From NCBI RefSeq assembly GCF_047495555.1, contig NZ_CP166866.1, positions 1,054,001-1,118,000 of the forward strand: 64,000 nt of DNA, written 5' to 3'. Positions 26,371 to 34,630 of this stretch are shown here, one piece after another. The notes beneath the pieces were generated by a model, which worked only from the letters and a program-made list of their open reading frames with translations, was not told the origin of the DNA and did not search any database. Within the stretch, counting starts at the first letter, position 1. Each line of letters starts with the position of its first letter. Both the position numbers and the translations under genes were made by a program. The DNA is from Methanobacterium_D sp040373355. Lineage in GTDB: Archaea > Methanobacteriota > Methanobacteria > Methanobacteriales > Methanobacteriaceae.

Positions 26371-26709
26371 ATGAAACAGGTTATGATTATAAGAACTGAT
26401 CTTAAAATGGGGAAAGGTAAAATAGCAGCTCAAGCATGCCATGCAAGCTTAGGTGCATTTAAAAAAGCTGATCCTAAAATAATCAGAAAATGGGAATCAG
26501 AAGGTGAAAAGAAGGTTGTTGTTAAGGTTAAAGATTTACGGGAGCTTTATGAAATATATGAAATTGTAAAAAGTACTAATATCCCTATATATCTTGTTCA
26601 GGATGCGGGAAGGACAGAATTACCAAGTGGCACAGTAACATGTCTTGGAATTGGTCCTGATGAAGATGAAAAAATAGACAAAATAACAAACGAGCTAAAA
26701 TTACTTTAA
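26371..26709 (+). CDS. pth2: Peptidyl-tRNA hydrolase, archaeal type Pth2
   Basis: Pth2 releases peptides from prematurely dropped peptidyl-tRNA. The 112-aa sequence shows VMIIRTDLKMGKGKIAAQACHASLGA, KVVVKVKDLRELYEI, IPIYLVQDAGRTELPSGTVTCLGIGPD, all diagnostic of Pth2. Length matches the family. A GGTGA lies 5 nt before the ATG. Its stop codon falls inside a 15-bp inverted repeat. Confidence 0.97.
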   Translation: MKQVMIIRTDLKMGKGKIAAQACHASLGAFKKADPKIIRKWESEGEKKVVVKVKDLRELYEIYEIVKSTNIPIYLVQDAGRTELPSGTVTCLGIGPDEDEKIDKITNELKLL

Positions 26710-26744
26710 AATCTGTCAAATTCTTTGATTTTGACAGATTTTAA
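26706..26744 (+). terminator. 15-bp perfect inverted repeat overlapping pth2 stop
   Basis: TTAAAATCTGTCAAA at 26706-26720 and TTTGACAGATTTTAA at 26730-26744 are perfect inverted copies around a 9-nt loop. The left arm holds the pth2 stop (26707-26709). It is the strongest hairpin seen here and probably a 3'-end or stability element. Confidence 0.6.
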
Positions 26745-26851
26745 GGTTCGGAAATCGAAGCTTACAAAACTTTGTTTCGTGCTCCAAAAATTCGAAGAAT
26801 TTTTGAGAGATTTCCTCAACTATAATTAAATTTATATCATTAAGTGATTAT

Positions 26852-27508
26852 ATGGAATGGGTAGTTAAATTAGGTGGAAGTTTATTCCCTGAAGATGCAA
26901 TTAATTTCTGTAAGTTTTTAGTTGGGAAAGATACTATTGTAGTATGTGGCGGTGGAGAATTTGCAAATAAAATAAGAGACTATGATAGGAATAGTTTATT
27001 TTCAGATACTGCTTCTCATAAGACTGCTATTTTATGCATGGATATTATTGGAATGCTTTTAGCAGATAAAGTGGACAATGCAGAAGCCGTCTATTCTTTA
27101 GAAGATGCAAAAAATATTCTAAATAAAGGAAAACTTCCTATATTACTCCCCTCTAAGTTGTTTGAATATCTTGACCCCTTGGAGCACTCTTGGAAAGTAA
27201 CTTCTGATTCCATAGCAGTTTATATATCATGGCTTCTAAATACTAAAATATTAATAGTAACAAATGTAGATGGTATATATGATGTCAATCCATCTATAGA
27301 TGGTGCAAAACTTATAAAAAATATAAGTGCTAAAAAACTACTAAATTTTGGTGAAACATCAGTTGATGAAAACTTACCCGAGCTTTTACTTAAATACAAG
27401 TTAAATTGTTATGTTATTAATGGGAAATATCCTGAAAGAGCTATTTCTATAATTGAAGGTAAAAGTTCTACATGCACGTTTATTGGAGAGGAAAATACAC
27501 ATTATTAG
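26852..27508 (+). CDS. mfnE: Amino acid kinase family, probable MfnE (aminomethylfuran phosphate kinase)
   Basis: The 218-aa protein is a short amino acid kinase: MEWVVKLGGSLF, TIVVCGGGEFANKI (phosphate loop), WKVTSDSIAVYISWLL, KILIVTNVDGIYDVNPS and CYVINGKYPERAISII. In methanogens this short family includes MfnE, which phosphorylates [5-(aminomethyl)furan-3-yl]methyl phosphate in methanofuran synthesis. I favour MfnE for its size and opening, but isopentenyl-phosphate or uridylate kinase relatives cannot be wholly excluded. No other mfn gene is adjacent. Confidence 0.75.
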   Translation: MEWVVKLGGSLFPEDAINFCKFLVGKDTIVVCGGGEFANKIRDYDRNSLFSDTASHKTAILCMDIIGMLLADKVDNAEAVYSLEDAKNILNKGKLPILLPSKLFEYLDPLEHSWKVTSDSIAVYISWLLNTKILIVTNVDGIYDVNPSIDGAKLIKNISAKKLLNFGETSVDENLPELLLKYKLNCYVINGKYPERAISIIEGKSSTCTFIGEENTHY

Positions 27509-27534
27509 AAAATCAAAGATTTGATAGTATTTTC
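27491..27534 (+). terminator. Nested inverted repeat enclosing mfnE stop
   Basis: GAAAATAC at 27491-27498 and GTATTTTC at 27527-27534 are perfect 8-bp arms. They enclose the mfnE stop TAG (27506-27508) and a smaller hairpin AAATC-AAA-GATTT (27510-27522). This is a third case of an inverted repeat across a stop codon in this window. Confidence 0.45.
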
Positions 27535-27606
27535 TGAACAAAACTCAATATTGTAGGTTGAAGAAAAAGATTCGCCTTTTTCGAAACCACAAAAAATAGA
27601 AAACTT

Positions 27607-27668
27607 TCGAAAATCTAAGATTTTCGATGTCCCAAAAATTCAAAGCATTCAAAAACCTATGGTTTTTG
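27607..27668. repeat. Two mini-hairpins before the zinc-finger gene
   Basis: TCGAAAATC-TAA-GATTTTCGA at 27607-27627 (9-bp arms) and CAAAAACC-TAT-GGTTTTTG at 27650-27668 (8-bp arms), both with 3-nt loops, lie in the 220-bp gap before the small zinc-finger gene. Additional near-repeats (AATTTCGAGGG, AATTTTTGAGG) follow to 27720. Confidence 0.6.
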
Positions 27669-27728
27669 TTGCCCTGAGATTCTACGAATTTCGAGGGAAT
27701 TTTTGAGGATTTTTTGGAGGAAATTTAA

Positions 27729-27890
27729 ATGGATAAAATAGAATGTACATCATGCAAACAAGAAATATCACCAGTAGAGACCTGTGTAAAGTTCCAGTGT
27801 CCTGAATGTGATGAAATGATTTATAGATGCCAGAAATGCAGAACTTTTGGTCATCATTACACATGTAAATGCGGATTTAAAGGTCCTTAA
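27729..27890 (+). CDS. Small zinc-finger protein (HVO_2753-like, zinc-ribbon)
   Basis: This 53-codon gene is read directly: MDKIECTSCKQEISPVETC, then VKFQCPECDEMIYRCQKC, and a tail RTFGHHYTCKCGFKGP. It has four CxxC or CxC knuckles (CTSC, CPEC, CQKC, CKC), enough for two zinc sites. GGAGG lies 8 nt before the ATG. Such mini zinc fingers precede aEF-1beta in many archaea, as here (95 nt apart). That points to a role in translation or RNA binding, still not established. Confidence 0.9.
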   Translation: MDKIECTSCKQEISPVETCVKFQCPECDEMIYRCQKCRTFGHHYTCKCGFKGP

Positions 27891-27984
27891 GTTTTTAAAG
27901 AATTTTTAAAATAATAAACTGTTTTTGTGTGTTGACCTAGAATCATTCTTGGATCAACGCTTTTTAAATAAATTAGGTGATAAC

Positions 27985-28254
27985 ATGGGAGACGTAGTAG
28001 CAACAATAAAATTAATGCCAGAAAGCCCTGATGTTGATTTAGAGCAGATGAAAAAAGATGTTCAAGCATCAATTCCTGAAGGTGCTGAATTCCACAAAAT
28101 CGATGAAGAACCAATTGCATTTGGTCTTGTAGCCCTTAATGTAATGGTCATTGTTGGAGATGCTGAAGGTGGAACCGAGCAAGTTGAAGAAAATCTCGGA
28201 AAAATCGAAGGCGTCAGCAACGTTGAAGTTACTGATACTAGAAGATTAATGTAG
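27985..28254 (+). CDS. Translation elongation factor aEF-1beta
   Basis: The 89-aa protein MGDVVATIKLMPESPDVDLE... with IDEEPIAFGLVALNVMVIV and GVSNVEVTDTRRLM at the C-terminus matches archaeal EF-1beta, the nucleotide exchange factor of EF-1alpha. GGTGATAAC immediately precedes ATG 27985, which decides the start; a longer frame from 27925 is not supported. It is adjacent to the small zinc-finger gene, a conserved archaeal arrangement. Confidence 0.96.
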   Translation: MGDVVATIKLMPESPDVDLEQMKKDVQASIPEGAEFHKIDEEPIAFGLVALNVMVIVGDAEGGTEQVEENLGKIEGVSNVEVTDTRRLM

Positions 28255-28290
28255 TTTTAATTTCTATTTAATTTTTAATTATATTTTAAT

Positions 28291-30177
28291 TCATCTTTTT
28301 ATTTTAAGAGGTTTATTTTTAGGTGATATTCTGTGCTTGACTCCCTGTGGTCTTGGTCCTTTATATTGGCAACCTTTAGCAAGACTTATATATAAAGCAC
28401 TGTTAATGAGACCAATATGGCTGAATGCTTGAGGGAAATTTCCAAGTTGTTTTTTTGTTTGAGGATCTATTTCTTCTGATAATAGGCCTAGCGGACTTAT
28501 CTGTTGAAGTACATTAACAAATATCCTTTCAGCTTCTTCTAATCTACCCGAAAGAGTAAGTGAATCCACAAGCCAGAAAGAACAAAGGGCAAAGCAACCT
28601 TCATCTCCAGAAATGCCATCATCATTTTTGTAACGATAAACAAATCCGCTATCGGTCATTAAATTTTCCATAACTGCATCAATTGTGCCTTGAATTCGTG
28701 GATCATCATATGGTAAAAATCCAAGTTGAGGAATTAGAACACTGGTTGCATCAATGACATTGGAATCAAAATATTGAACGAAACTATTTATTTCTTTATT
28801 AAAACCTCTTTCAAGCATAGCTGTTTTAATATCTTCTCTTGTTTTTCCCCATTCACTAAAGGAAACTTCTGGCTCTTTCCGTTCGGCTATTTTAAGTCCT
28901 CTATCAACAGCCACCCAACACATGAGCTTTGAATGCATATAATGACGTGGTTCATCTCTTATTTCCCATATCCCACGATCCTTTGTATTCCATACATCAC
29001 ATACATAATCAACTAATTTTTTTACAAATTTCCAGGTTTCATCTGAAATACGTTCTCCATAACGGGCAGTATCATAAATAGCATTTATCAGCTCTCCATA
29101 AATATCCAGCTGCTTTTGATTAAATGCAGCATTTCCGATCCTAACAGGGCTTGATTGTTTATATCCTGACAGATATTTGAGTATTTGCTCAGTTGTGTCT
29201 ACTTCTTTATGTAGTGGATACATAATACTAATTTCAGATGGATCAGAGTCCTGTTTTATGATACTGTTAATCCATCTCATAAAATCCTGTGATTCTTGTA
29301 CATGATCAAGGTGAAATAAAGCTTGTATTGTATATGCAGAATCTCTAATCCAAGCATATCTATAATCCCAATTCCTGACTCCACCTACACTTTCTGGAAG
29401 AGATGTAGTTGCTGCAGCAGCTATTGCACCACTCCGTGGATTTGTAAGTAATTTCAATACAAGACCCGAACGAATGATTGTATCGCGCCATATGCCTCGA
29501 AGAGCGCATATTTGTGGACTTTTATCAGTCCAATCTTTCCAATATCTTTTTGTTACTTCTAATTTTCCATTACAATAATCATATTCCGATGAATCTTCAT
29601 TGTGATGTCCGTATTGAAGAACAAACCATATTTTATCCTTTCTTTTCATATCAAACTGAGCTTTAACTGCATCATCTTCGATTTTAAAAGGAATTATTGT
29701 ATTTAAAATTAAACTTTCATCTTTATAATTGCATTTTACCCCTTCTTCAATTACTTCAAAATCAGGAATAAATTTGGCGTAGTTAAAACGAGGTTTGAAA
29801 TCTAATTTTAATCTACTGTGCCCTTCAATGCATTCTACTTTCCTATAAATAGCTCTATGCTTTTTATTTTCAGTATCTCCTTTAACTGGCATAAAATCAG
29901 TTACTGCAACCATTCCAAATGGAGTATTGAAAGTAGTTTTAAGAATATTTGTACTTCTAATATATGCTTGAAAAGAATGAAATTTAGAGACGGGTTGGAT
30001 TGAAAAGTGGCCTCCTCGCTCATTATCTAAAATAGCTCCAAATACAGATGGTGATTCGAGGTATGGAAAACACAGCCAATCTATAGATCCATCATTACCA
30101 ACTAGTGCACATGTTTCTAGATTTCCAATTATACCATATTCTTCTATGTCTTTATAACCATTTTGCACATTTACCAA
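28291..30177 (-). CDS. Glycoside hydrolase family 15 (glucoamylase/trehalase-like)
   Basis: The N-terminal domain opens IEEYGIIGNLETCALVGNDGSIDWLCFPYLESPSVFGAILD, the beta-domain of GH15 trehalase-like proteins. The (alpha/alpha)6 barrel shows SVGGVRNWDYRYAWIRDSAYT, GIWEIRDEPRHYMHSKLMCWVAVDRG (catalytic Glu) and GNFPQAFSHIGLINSALYIS. Length 628 aa fits. This N-terminal type is shared by microbial GH15 trehalases, and GT20 genes occur in the same window, so trehalose cleavage is plausible; glucoamylase is the alternative. It is 12 nt downstream of the sugar porter, so the two form an operon. Confidence 0.88.
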   Translation of the reverse strand: MVNVQNGYKDIEEYGIIGNLETCALVGNDGSIDWLCFPYLESPSVFGAILDNERGGHFSIQPVSKFHSFQAYIRSTNILKTTFNTPFGMVAVTDFMPVKGDTENKKHRAIYRKVECIEGHSRLKLDFKPRFNYAKFIPDFEVIEEGVKCNYKDESLILNTIIPFKIEDDAVKAQFDMKRKDKIWFVLQYGHHNEDSSEYDYCNGKLEVTKRYWKDWTDKSPQICALRGIWRDTIIRSGLVLKLLTNPRSGAIAAAATTSLPESVGGVRNWDYRYAWIRDSAYTIQALFHLDHVQESQDFMRWINSIIKQDSDPSEISIMYPLHKEVDTTEQILKYLSGYKQSSPVRIGNAAFNQKQLDIYGELINAIYDTARYGERISDETWKFVKKLVDYVCDVWNTKDRGIWEIRDEPRHYMHSKLMCWVAVDRGLKIAERKEPEVSFSEWGKTREDIKTAMLERGFNKEINSFVQYFDSNVIDATSVLIPQLGFLPYDDPRIQGTIDAVMENLMTDSGFVYRYKNDDGISGDEGCFALCSFWLVDSLTLSGRLEEAERIFVNVLQQISPLGLLSEEIDPQTKKQLGNFPQAFSHIGLINSALYISLAKGCQYKGPRPQGVKHRISPKNKPLKIKR

Positions 30178-30189
30178 TCCTTTAACTTA

Positions 30190-31551
30190 TTAGCGGAGCT
30201 TACCCAAAAAACAGAGTCTTTCAATTTCTTCAAGGGATTTTCCTTTAGTTTCAGGAACTCTAAAGTAAACAAATAATAAAGAACCTATTCCAATTACAGC
30301 ATAAAGCCAAAATGTTCCGGGAGTTCCTAGTAATTGAATTAAGGATAAAAAAGTTATTGCTACCAGTAAATTCATCCCCCAGTTAACTACTGTTGCAGCA
30401 CTCATTGCACGACCCCTTATCTTTAGCGGATATATTTCTGAAATCATTAACCAGAAAACAGGACCTAAGCCTATTGCAAAAGATCCAACATATAGCATTA
30501 AACTTATAACTGCAAGTAATCCTAGAGATCCTGATAAACCGGGTAAAGCAAAGGCTAATCCCAGTATTATTAAGCTAATAATCATACCGGCAATTCCAAA
30601 TAGAAGTAAAGGCCTTCTTCCAATTTTATCAATTAATAATATTGCTACGACAGTTAAAAGTACGTTTATTACTCCTATTCCTGCAGTAGCAAGTATAGAA
30701 ACAGAAGCAGATCCTAAACCTGCAAATAGAAGAATTGTTGGGGCATAATATATAACAGTATTAATTCCAGTTAGTTGTTGAAACATGGCAAGCCCTACAC
30801 CAATTATTAAAGCCCTTCTAATTGATGGATCCAATAAATCCGACCACTTACTCTCTCTTTCGACATCTAAGCTCTCTTTTATTTCATTTATTTCATCATC
30901 AACTTCTTTAGTATCTCTTATCTTTTCCAGTACTGTTCTTGCTCTATCTGCCCATCCCTTACTTAAAAGCCATCTTGGACTGTAGGGCATAAAATACATC
31001 CCAATTCCAAGTATAATACTCGGAACTACTGCTACTCCAAGCATCCATCTCCATGCTCCTGTTGTAGCAAAATAAAGGTCAACAAGATAAGAAGCAACTA
31101 TTCCTATGGTTATAGCAAGTTGATTTAATGAAACTAATGCTCCTCTTATATTATACGGGGCAACTTCGGCTATATATAAAGGTACAATAAATGAAGCTAT
31201 TCCAATAGCTATACCAATACCTATTCTTCCTGCAATTAAAGTATTAACGTCAGGAGTTAGTGCAGTAAATATTGACCCTAATCCAAAAATAATCGCAGCA
31301 ATAATAATCATTATACGTCGACCATATTTATCTGCAAGTACTCCACTTACACTAGCACCCATTACAGCGCCTATTAGTACCGCACTTACTACAACTTCTT
31401 GAGCAGTACTGGAAAGTGCGAAGGCATCTCTAATAAATAATATAGCTCCTGAAATAACTCCGGTATCATATCCAAATAGCAATCCGCCAATAGCAGTTAT
31501 AACTGCTACTATAATAACAAATCTATTATTTCCATATTCTTTTTTAGCCAT
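30190..31551 (-). CDS. MFS sugar porter
   Basis: The 453-aa protein has the sugar-porter signatures: GYDTGVISGAILFI, DKYGRRIMIII, PLYIAEVAPYNIRGALVSLNQLAITIG, QQLTGINTVIYYAPTI, DKIGRRPLLL and PETKGKSLEEIE at the end. Twelve membrane helices are expected. It probably imports a sugar with protons. Being first in an operon with the GH15 hydrolase points to a disaccharide or glucose; the exact substrate is not visible. Such a transporter is unusual for an autotrophic hydrogenotroph and may relate to solute recovery. Confidence 0.9.
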   Translation of the reverse strand: MAKKEYGNNRFVIIVAVITAIGGLLFGYDTGVISGAILFIRDAFALSSTAQEVVVSAVLIGAVMGASVSGVLADKYGRRIMIIIAAIIFGLGSIFTALTPDVNTLIAGRIGIGIAIGIASFIVPLYIAEVAPYNIRGALVSLNQLAITIGIVASYLVDLYFATTGAWRWMLGVAVVPSIILGIGMYFMPYSPRWLLSKGWADRARTVLEKIRDTKEVDDEINEIKESLDVERESKWSDLLDPSIRRALIIGVGLAMFQQLTGINTVIYYAPTILLFAGLGSASVSILATAGIGVINVLLTVVAILLIDKIGRRPLLLFGIAGMIISLIILGLAFALPGLSGSLGLLAVISLMLYVGSFAIGLGPVFWLMISEIYPLKIRGRAMSAATVVNWGMNLLVAITFLSLIQLLGTPGTFWLYAVIGIGSLLFVYFRVPETKGKSLEEIERLCFLGKLR

Positions 31552-31938
31552 AAAACTCCCCGTAATGCTAATATTTATAAAAAGGCCAGCCTATAATCTT
31601 TAAATTTAATTTAAATCATTTGGATCAGTGTTGATATTAAATAGATATTTTCTGGATTTCCGATTTTTTTAAGTAATCCTTAACATCGTGATTACTGAAA
31701 CAGTAAGATTAATTATTACTAATTATCAGTATTAGTATTATTAATTTTAATCTTTAAAAAATTTATTATAAACTAAAACTTCCCAAAGCATTATTTTAGT
31801 TAGTATTAACTCTTTTTGAGGTCCTATGGGACAAATAAGTTTATATGGATTGTATATAATCTTCTATAATGTCTATTAATGGCATTTAATTTAGTTAATA
31901 GTCACAAAATTAGCTAATATATATCATTGGTGATAAAA
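31552..31938. other. Intergenic region between divergent sugar porter and permease
   Basis: The 387-bp AT-rich gap has a TATA-like ATTTATAAAAAGG near 31571, oriented ambiguously, and a GTCC-TAT-GGGAC hairpin near 31822. A 17-codon frame after GAGGT near 31825 is too short to support. GGTGAT at 31929 serves the permease. Nothing else is seen. Confidence 0.5.
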
Positions 31939-33186
31939 ATGATTGATCTGATTATCGCATGTTTAATTGGAGTTTTATGTGGATCGATAACTGGCATGAT
32001 CCCTGGAATCCATGTAAATACTGTTGGAGCTTTTATTTTTGCATCTTCCCCTTTTCTATTAACTTCATATTCTCCAGAAATTTTATGTATATTTTTGATT
32101 TCAATGGCAATTTCCCATGCTCTGCTTGAATTTATACCATCAATATTTTTAGGTGTTCCAGAGGAAGGAACTGGTTTGTCAATTTTACCGGGACATCAAC
32201 TGGTAATTGAGGGAAGAGGAAAAGAAGCTGTAAGATTGGCAGCAATTGGGGGATTTGGTGCAATTATAATAACTATACTACTATCGCCCATTTTTATGAT
32301 GATCTTACCTTCAATACATAGCTCAATAAAGCCTTATATATGGATTTTACTCGTAATTATTGTGATATATATGTTAATACGTCTAAATAGTGATTTAAAG
32401 TCATTTTTATGGTCAACCCTATTATTTATTCTTTCAGGAATAGTGGGTTATGTTATGCTAAATCTACCAATATCTGCAAATGTTTCGTTACTTTGTATTT
32501 TTACAGGTCTATTTGGAGTAAGCACATTACTTTACAGTCTTCAGCAAAAATCATTTGTTCCATCACAAAATAGATTACATAATTTCAGAATTAATCAAAG
32601 TATTTTAAGGGGAATTTTCGCTGGCGGATTTGCAGGGACTATTTTAGGATTTTTACCAGGATTAGGGCCTGCTCAAGGAAGTATAATTGCGCAAGAATTA
32701 AGTGGGAGTGGAAATCATGAAAATAATCGAGAAGGATTTTTAGTTGCAATTAGTGGTGTTAATACTGCTGATGCGTTGTTTTCTCTTGTAATGATTTACT
32801 TAATTGGAAATCCGAGGAGCGGAATTGCAGTTTACGTTAATAATATTATATCTGACTTTAATTTCGATCATCTCATATTTTTTATATTTACTTCATTAAC
32901 CGCAGTTTCAATTTCTCTAATTTTATGTTTAAAATTAGGAGATAGAGTTAGTAATTCCATAGAAAACGTGAATTATAAAAATCTTACATTGGTTATAATT
33001 ACCTTCATGAGTATCTTAGTTGCCCTATTCTCGCTTTGGTATCATTTAAACCTTTTATTTATGATACTTGTCTATATAACTACAATTTCATTAGGATTAA
33101 TACCTCATTATGTCGGAGTGAATAAATCTAACCTGATGGGAGTTTTGATAATCCCTGCAATTGTTATTTATTATAATATGTTTTAA
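31939..33186 (+). CDS. TctA-like (DUF112) tripartite permease homologue
   Basis: This 415-aa membrane protein shows the two repeated TctA motifs: CGSITGMIPGIHVNTVGAF near the N-terminus and GGFAGTILGFLPGLGPAQGS in the second half (near residue 240). Between are about ten hydrophobic helices. SIFLGVPEEGTGLSILPGHQLVIEGRG is another family block. The archaeal branch lacks the usual TctB/TctC partners, and none is here. ATG 31939, 4 nt after GGTGAT, is the supported start. The substrate is unknown. Confidence 0.87.
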   Translation: MIDLIIACLIGVLCGSITGMIPGIHVNTVGAFIFASSPFLLTSYSPEILCIFLISMAISHALLEFIPSIFLGVPEEGTGLSILPGHQLVIEGRGKEAVRLAAIGGFGAIIITILLSPIFMMILPSIHSSIKPYIWILLVIIVIYMLIRLNSDLKSFLWSTLLFILSGIVGYVMLNLPISANVSLLCIFTGLFGVSTLLYSLQQKSFVPSQNRLHNFRINQSILRGIFAGGFAGTILGFLPGLGPAQGSIIAQELSGSGNHENNREGFLVAISGVNTADALFSLVMIYLIGNPRSGIAVYVNNIISDFNFDHLIFFIFTSLTAVSISLILCLKLGDRVSNSIENVNYKNLTLVIITFMSILVALFSLWYHLNLLFMILVYITTISLGLIPHYVGVNKSNLMGVLIIPAIVIYYNMF

Positions 33187-33210
33187 AACAAATGAATGCG
33201 TTACGTATTA

Positions 33211-33549
33211 TTATTCTTCATTACATGGAGGTATATGAACACTTATTAATGCATTTTTTAATTTTTCTCTTTCTTCGGAAGATGAATTGGGCATTACATG
33301 GGCACTAATGTAGATATTGCCTCTGAATTTGGCTTTTTTAAGCCAGCATTCATATTGAGGATGATCAGGATAAGATTTTTCTTTTGATAATTCACTAGAT
33401 TCACATAAATATATAATTTGGAATCCGTCGGGATTATTTTCGGGGTCAGGTTTTGTCATAATAGCATAAATTGCTGGAAAATTTAATGGATTCCATTCTT
33501 TAATACGATGTGGGCCGTCAAATAATCTATTACTTATTTCTATGCTCAT
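33211..33549 (-). CDS. Hypothetical protein
   Basis: I do not recognise this 112-aa protein with confidence. It reads FDGPHRIKEWNPLNFPAIYAIMTKP, then GFQIIYLCESSELSKEKSYPDHPQYECWLKKA and NIYISAHVMPNSSSEEREKLKNALI. The order of aromatic strand, Y-L-C-E-S and a later HPQYECWLKKA is loosely reminiscent of GIY-YIG-like folds, but the catalytic Arg/Glu set is not clear. It is 43 nt downstream of the methyltransferase gene, same strand. Confidence 0.6.
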   Translation of the reverse strand: MSIEISNRLFDGPHRIKEWNPLNFPAIYAIMTKPDPENNPDGFQIIYLCESSELSKEKSYPDHPQYECWLKKAKFRGNIYISAHVMPNSSSEEREKLKNALISVHIPPCNEE

Positions 33550-33592
33550 AAAAATCCTCTTATTATAAATTAGTAAGTTCTGCCTTAAATAA

Positions 33593-34573
33593 TTATATTA
33601 TTACCACGTTGTTACCTAGTTTACTTGCGGCTTCCTCAAAATCCGCTGTATCCACATCTGGAAATGCATCAATGATGCAGATATCAAATTTTTCATCTAT
33701 AACGGCCTCTAATTCTCTTATATCCATAGAATATAATTTAAAATTCTCGCCTTCAGCAACTAAATTTCTTTCAGGATTCCAGAAATCAACAGGAAAACCA
33801 TTAGCTTCAATATTAATAGCAGTCATTGTTACTGCTGGAAACCAGAGATCATTAAAAATAACTTTGCGCGCTCCTGCTTTAAGACAGGCAATACCCAGTG
33901 TTCCGGGTCCGCAAGTACAATCAATAACTGAAGGTGAGTCATATTCATCTAGAACTTTCTTAAGAATCTCTATTTTAGGTGATTTAGCTCTTGGGACTTC
34001 TATATGGACTTTTCCCTGATATTTATGTATGCAGATTGACCCATAAGGCGTTTGAATAATATCGCAGCGGACATCGCACCCTGCAAGAAGTTCATATATA
34101 TTTGGATTAAAATTGACATCTTTAATGCCTACAGTTTCTCTTAAATCTCCTTTAAGTACTCCTTTAACCTCTGGAACTTCATTTACTATTTTTTCAGCAC
34201 ATTTCTTTGTAGTATCATTAGATAAGATTACGAGGGAATTTTCAGAAAGATAAGGATGCAAGTTAAGAGGAAAAGCAGGAGTTATAAGTGGAGTACAAGT
34301 ATCTCTAAGCCGTGATTTTTCATCTTTTATTTCTTCTTCAATCATTATTTTTAATACATGTGCAATGACAGTATCAAGATGTCTTTTATCACATTTGCAA
34401 TTTCCAAAATCAGCATCAATCAGATTGAGGTCAATTTGACGTGTTAATGAAGAAAATTTCTTTAAGCTTGTGGTTTTACACTCAATACAAGGACTGTATA
34501 ATAGTTCAATTTCATTTAAGATTGCTGATGAAGGTTTTATGCAGCCATTTCCACACCTACATCTAATTTCCAT
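33593..34573 (-). CDS. Cys-rich SAM-dependent methyltransferase-like protein
   Basis: The 326-aa protein has two parts. The N-terminal 65 residues are Cys-rich (CRCGNGC, CIECK, CKC), suggesting a metal or Fe-S site. The C-terminal part has a Rossmann methyltransferase core: PSVIDCTCGPGTLGIACLKAG (motif I), KVIFNDLWFPAVTMTAINIEANGF (motif II) and FDICIIDAFPDVDTADFEE (motif IV/V). No insertion such as DPPY is seen, so an RNA or small-molecule target cannot be chosen. Members of this arrangement occur in methanogens as uncharacterised proteins. The gene is divergent from tadA with a short 57-bp gap. Confidence 0.75.
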   Translation of the reverse strand: MEIRCRCGNGCIKPSSAILNEIELLYSPCIECKTTSLKKFSSLTRQIDLNLIDADFGNCKCDKRHLDTVIAHVLKIMIEEEIKDEKSRLRDTCTPLITPAFPLNLHPYLSENSLVILSNDTTKKCAEKIVNEVPEVKGVLKGDLRETVGIKDVNFNPNIYELLAGCDVRCDIIQTPYGSICIHKYQGKVHIEVPRAKSPKIEILKKVLDEYDSPSVIDCTCGPGTLGIACLKAGARKVIFNDLWFPAVTMTAINIEANGFPVDFWNPERNLVAEGENFKLYSMDIRELEAVIDEKFDICIIDAFPDVDTADFEEAASKLGNNVVII

Positions 34574-34630
34574 ATGCTTAAATATTGGATACTTAATATA
34601 AATACATAATCTATACCTAGTGTGAGTTGT

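Noticed and set aside
31825..31885. 17-codon frame after GAGGT
   Set aside because: Too short and no recognisable features.
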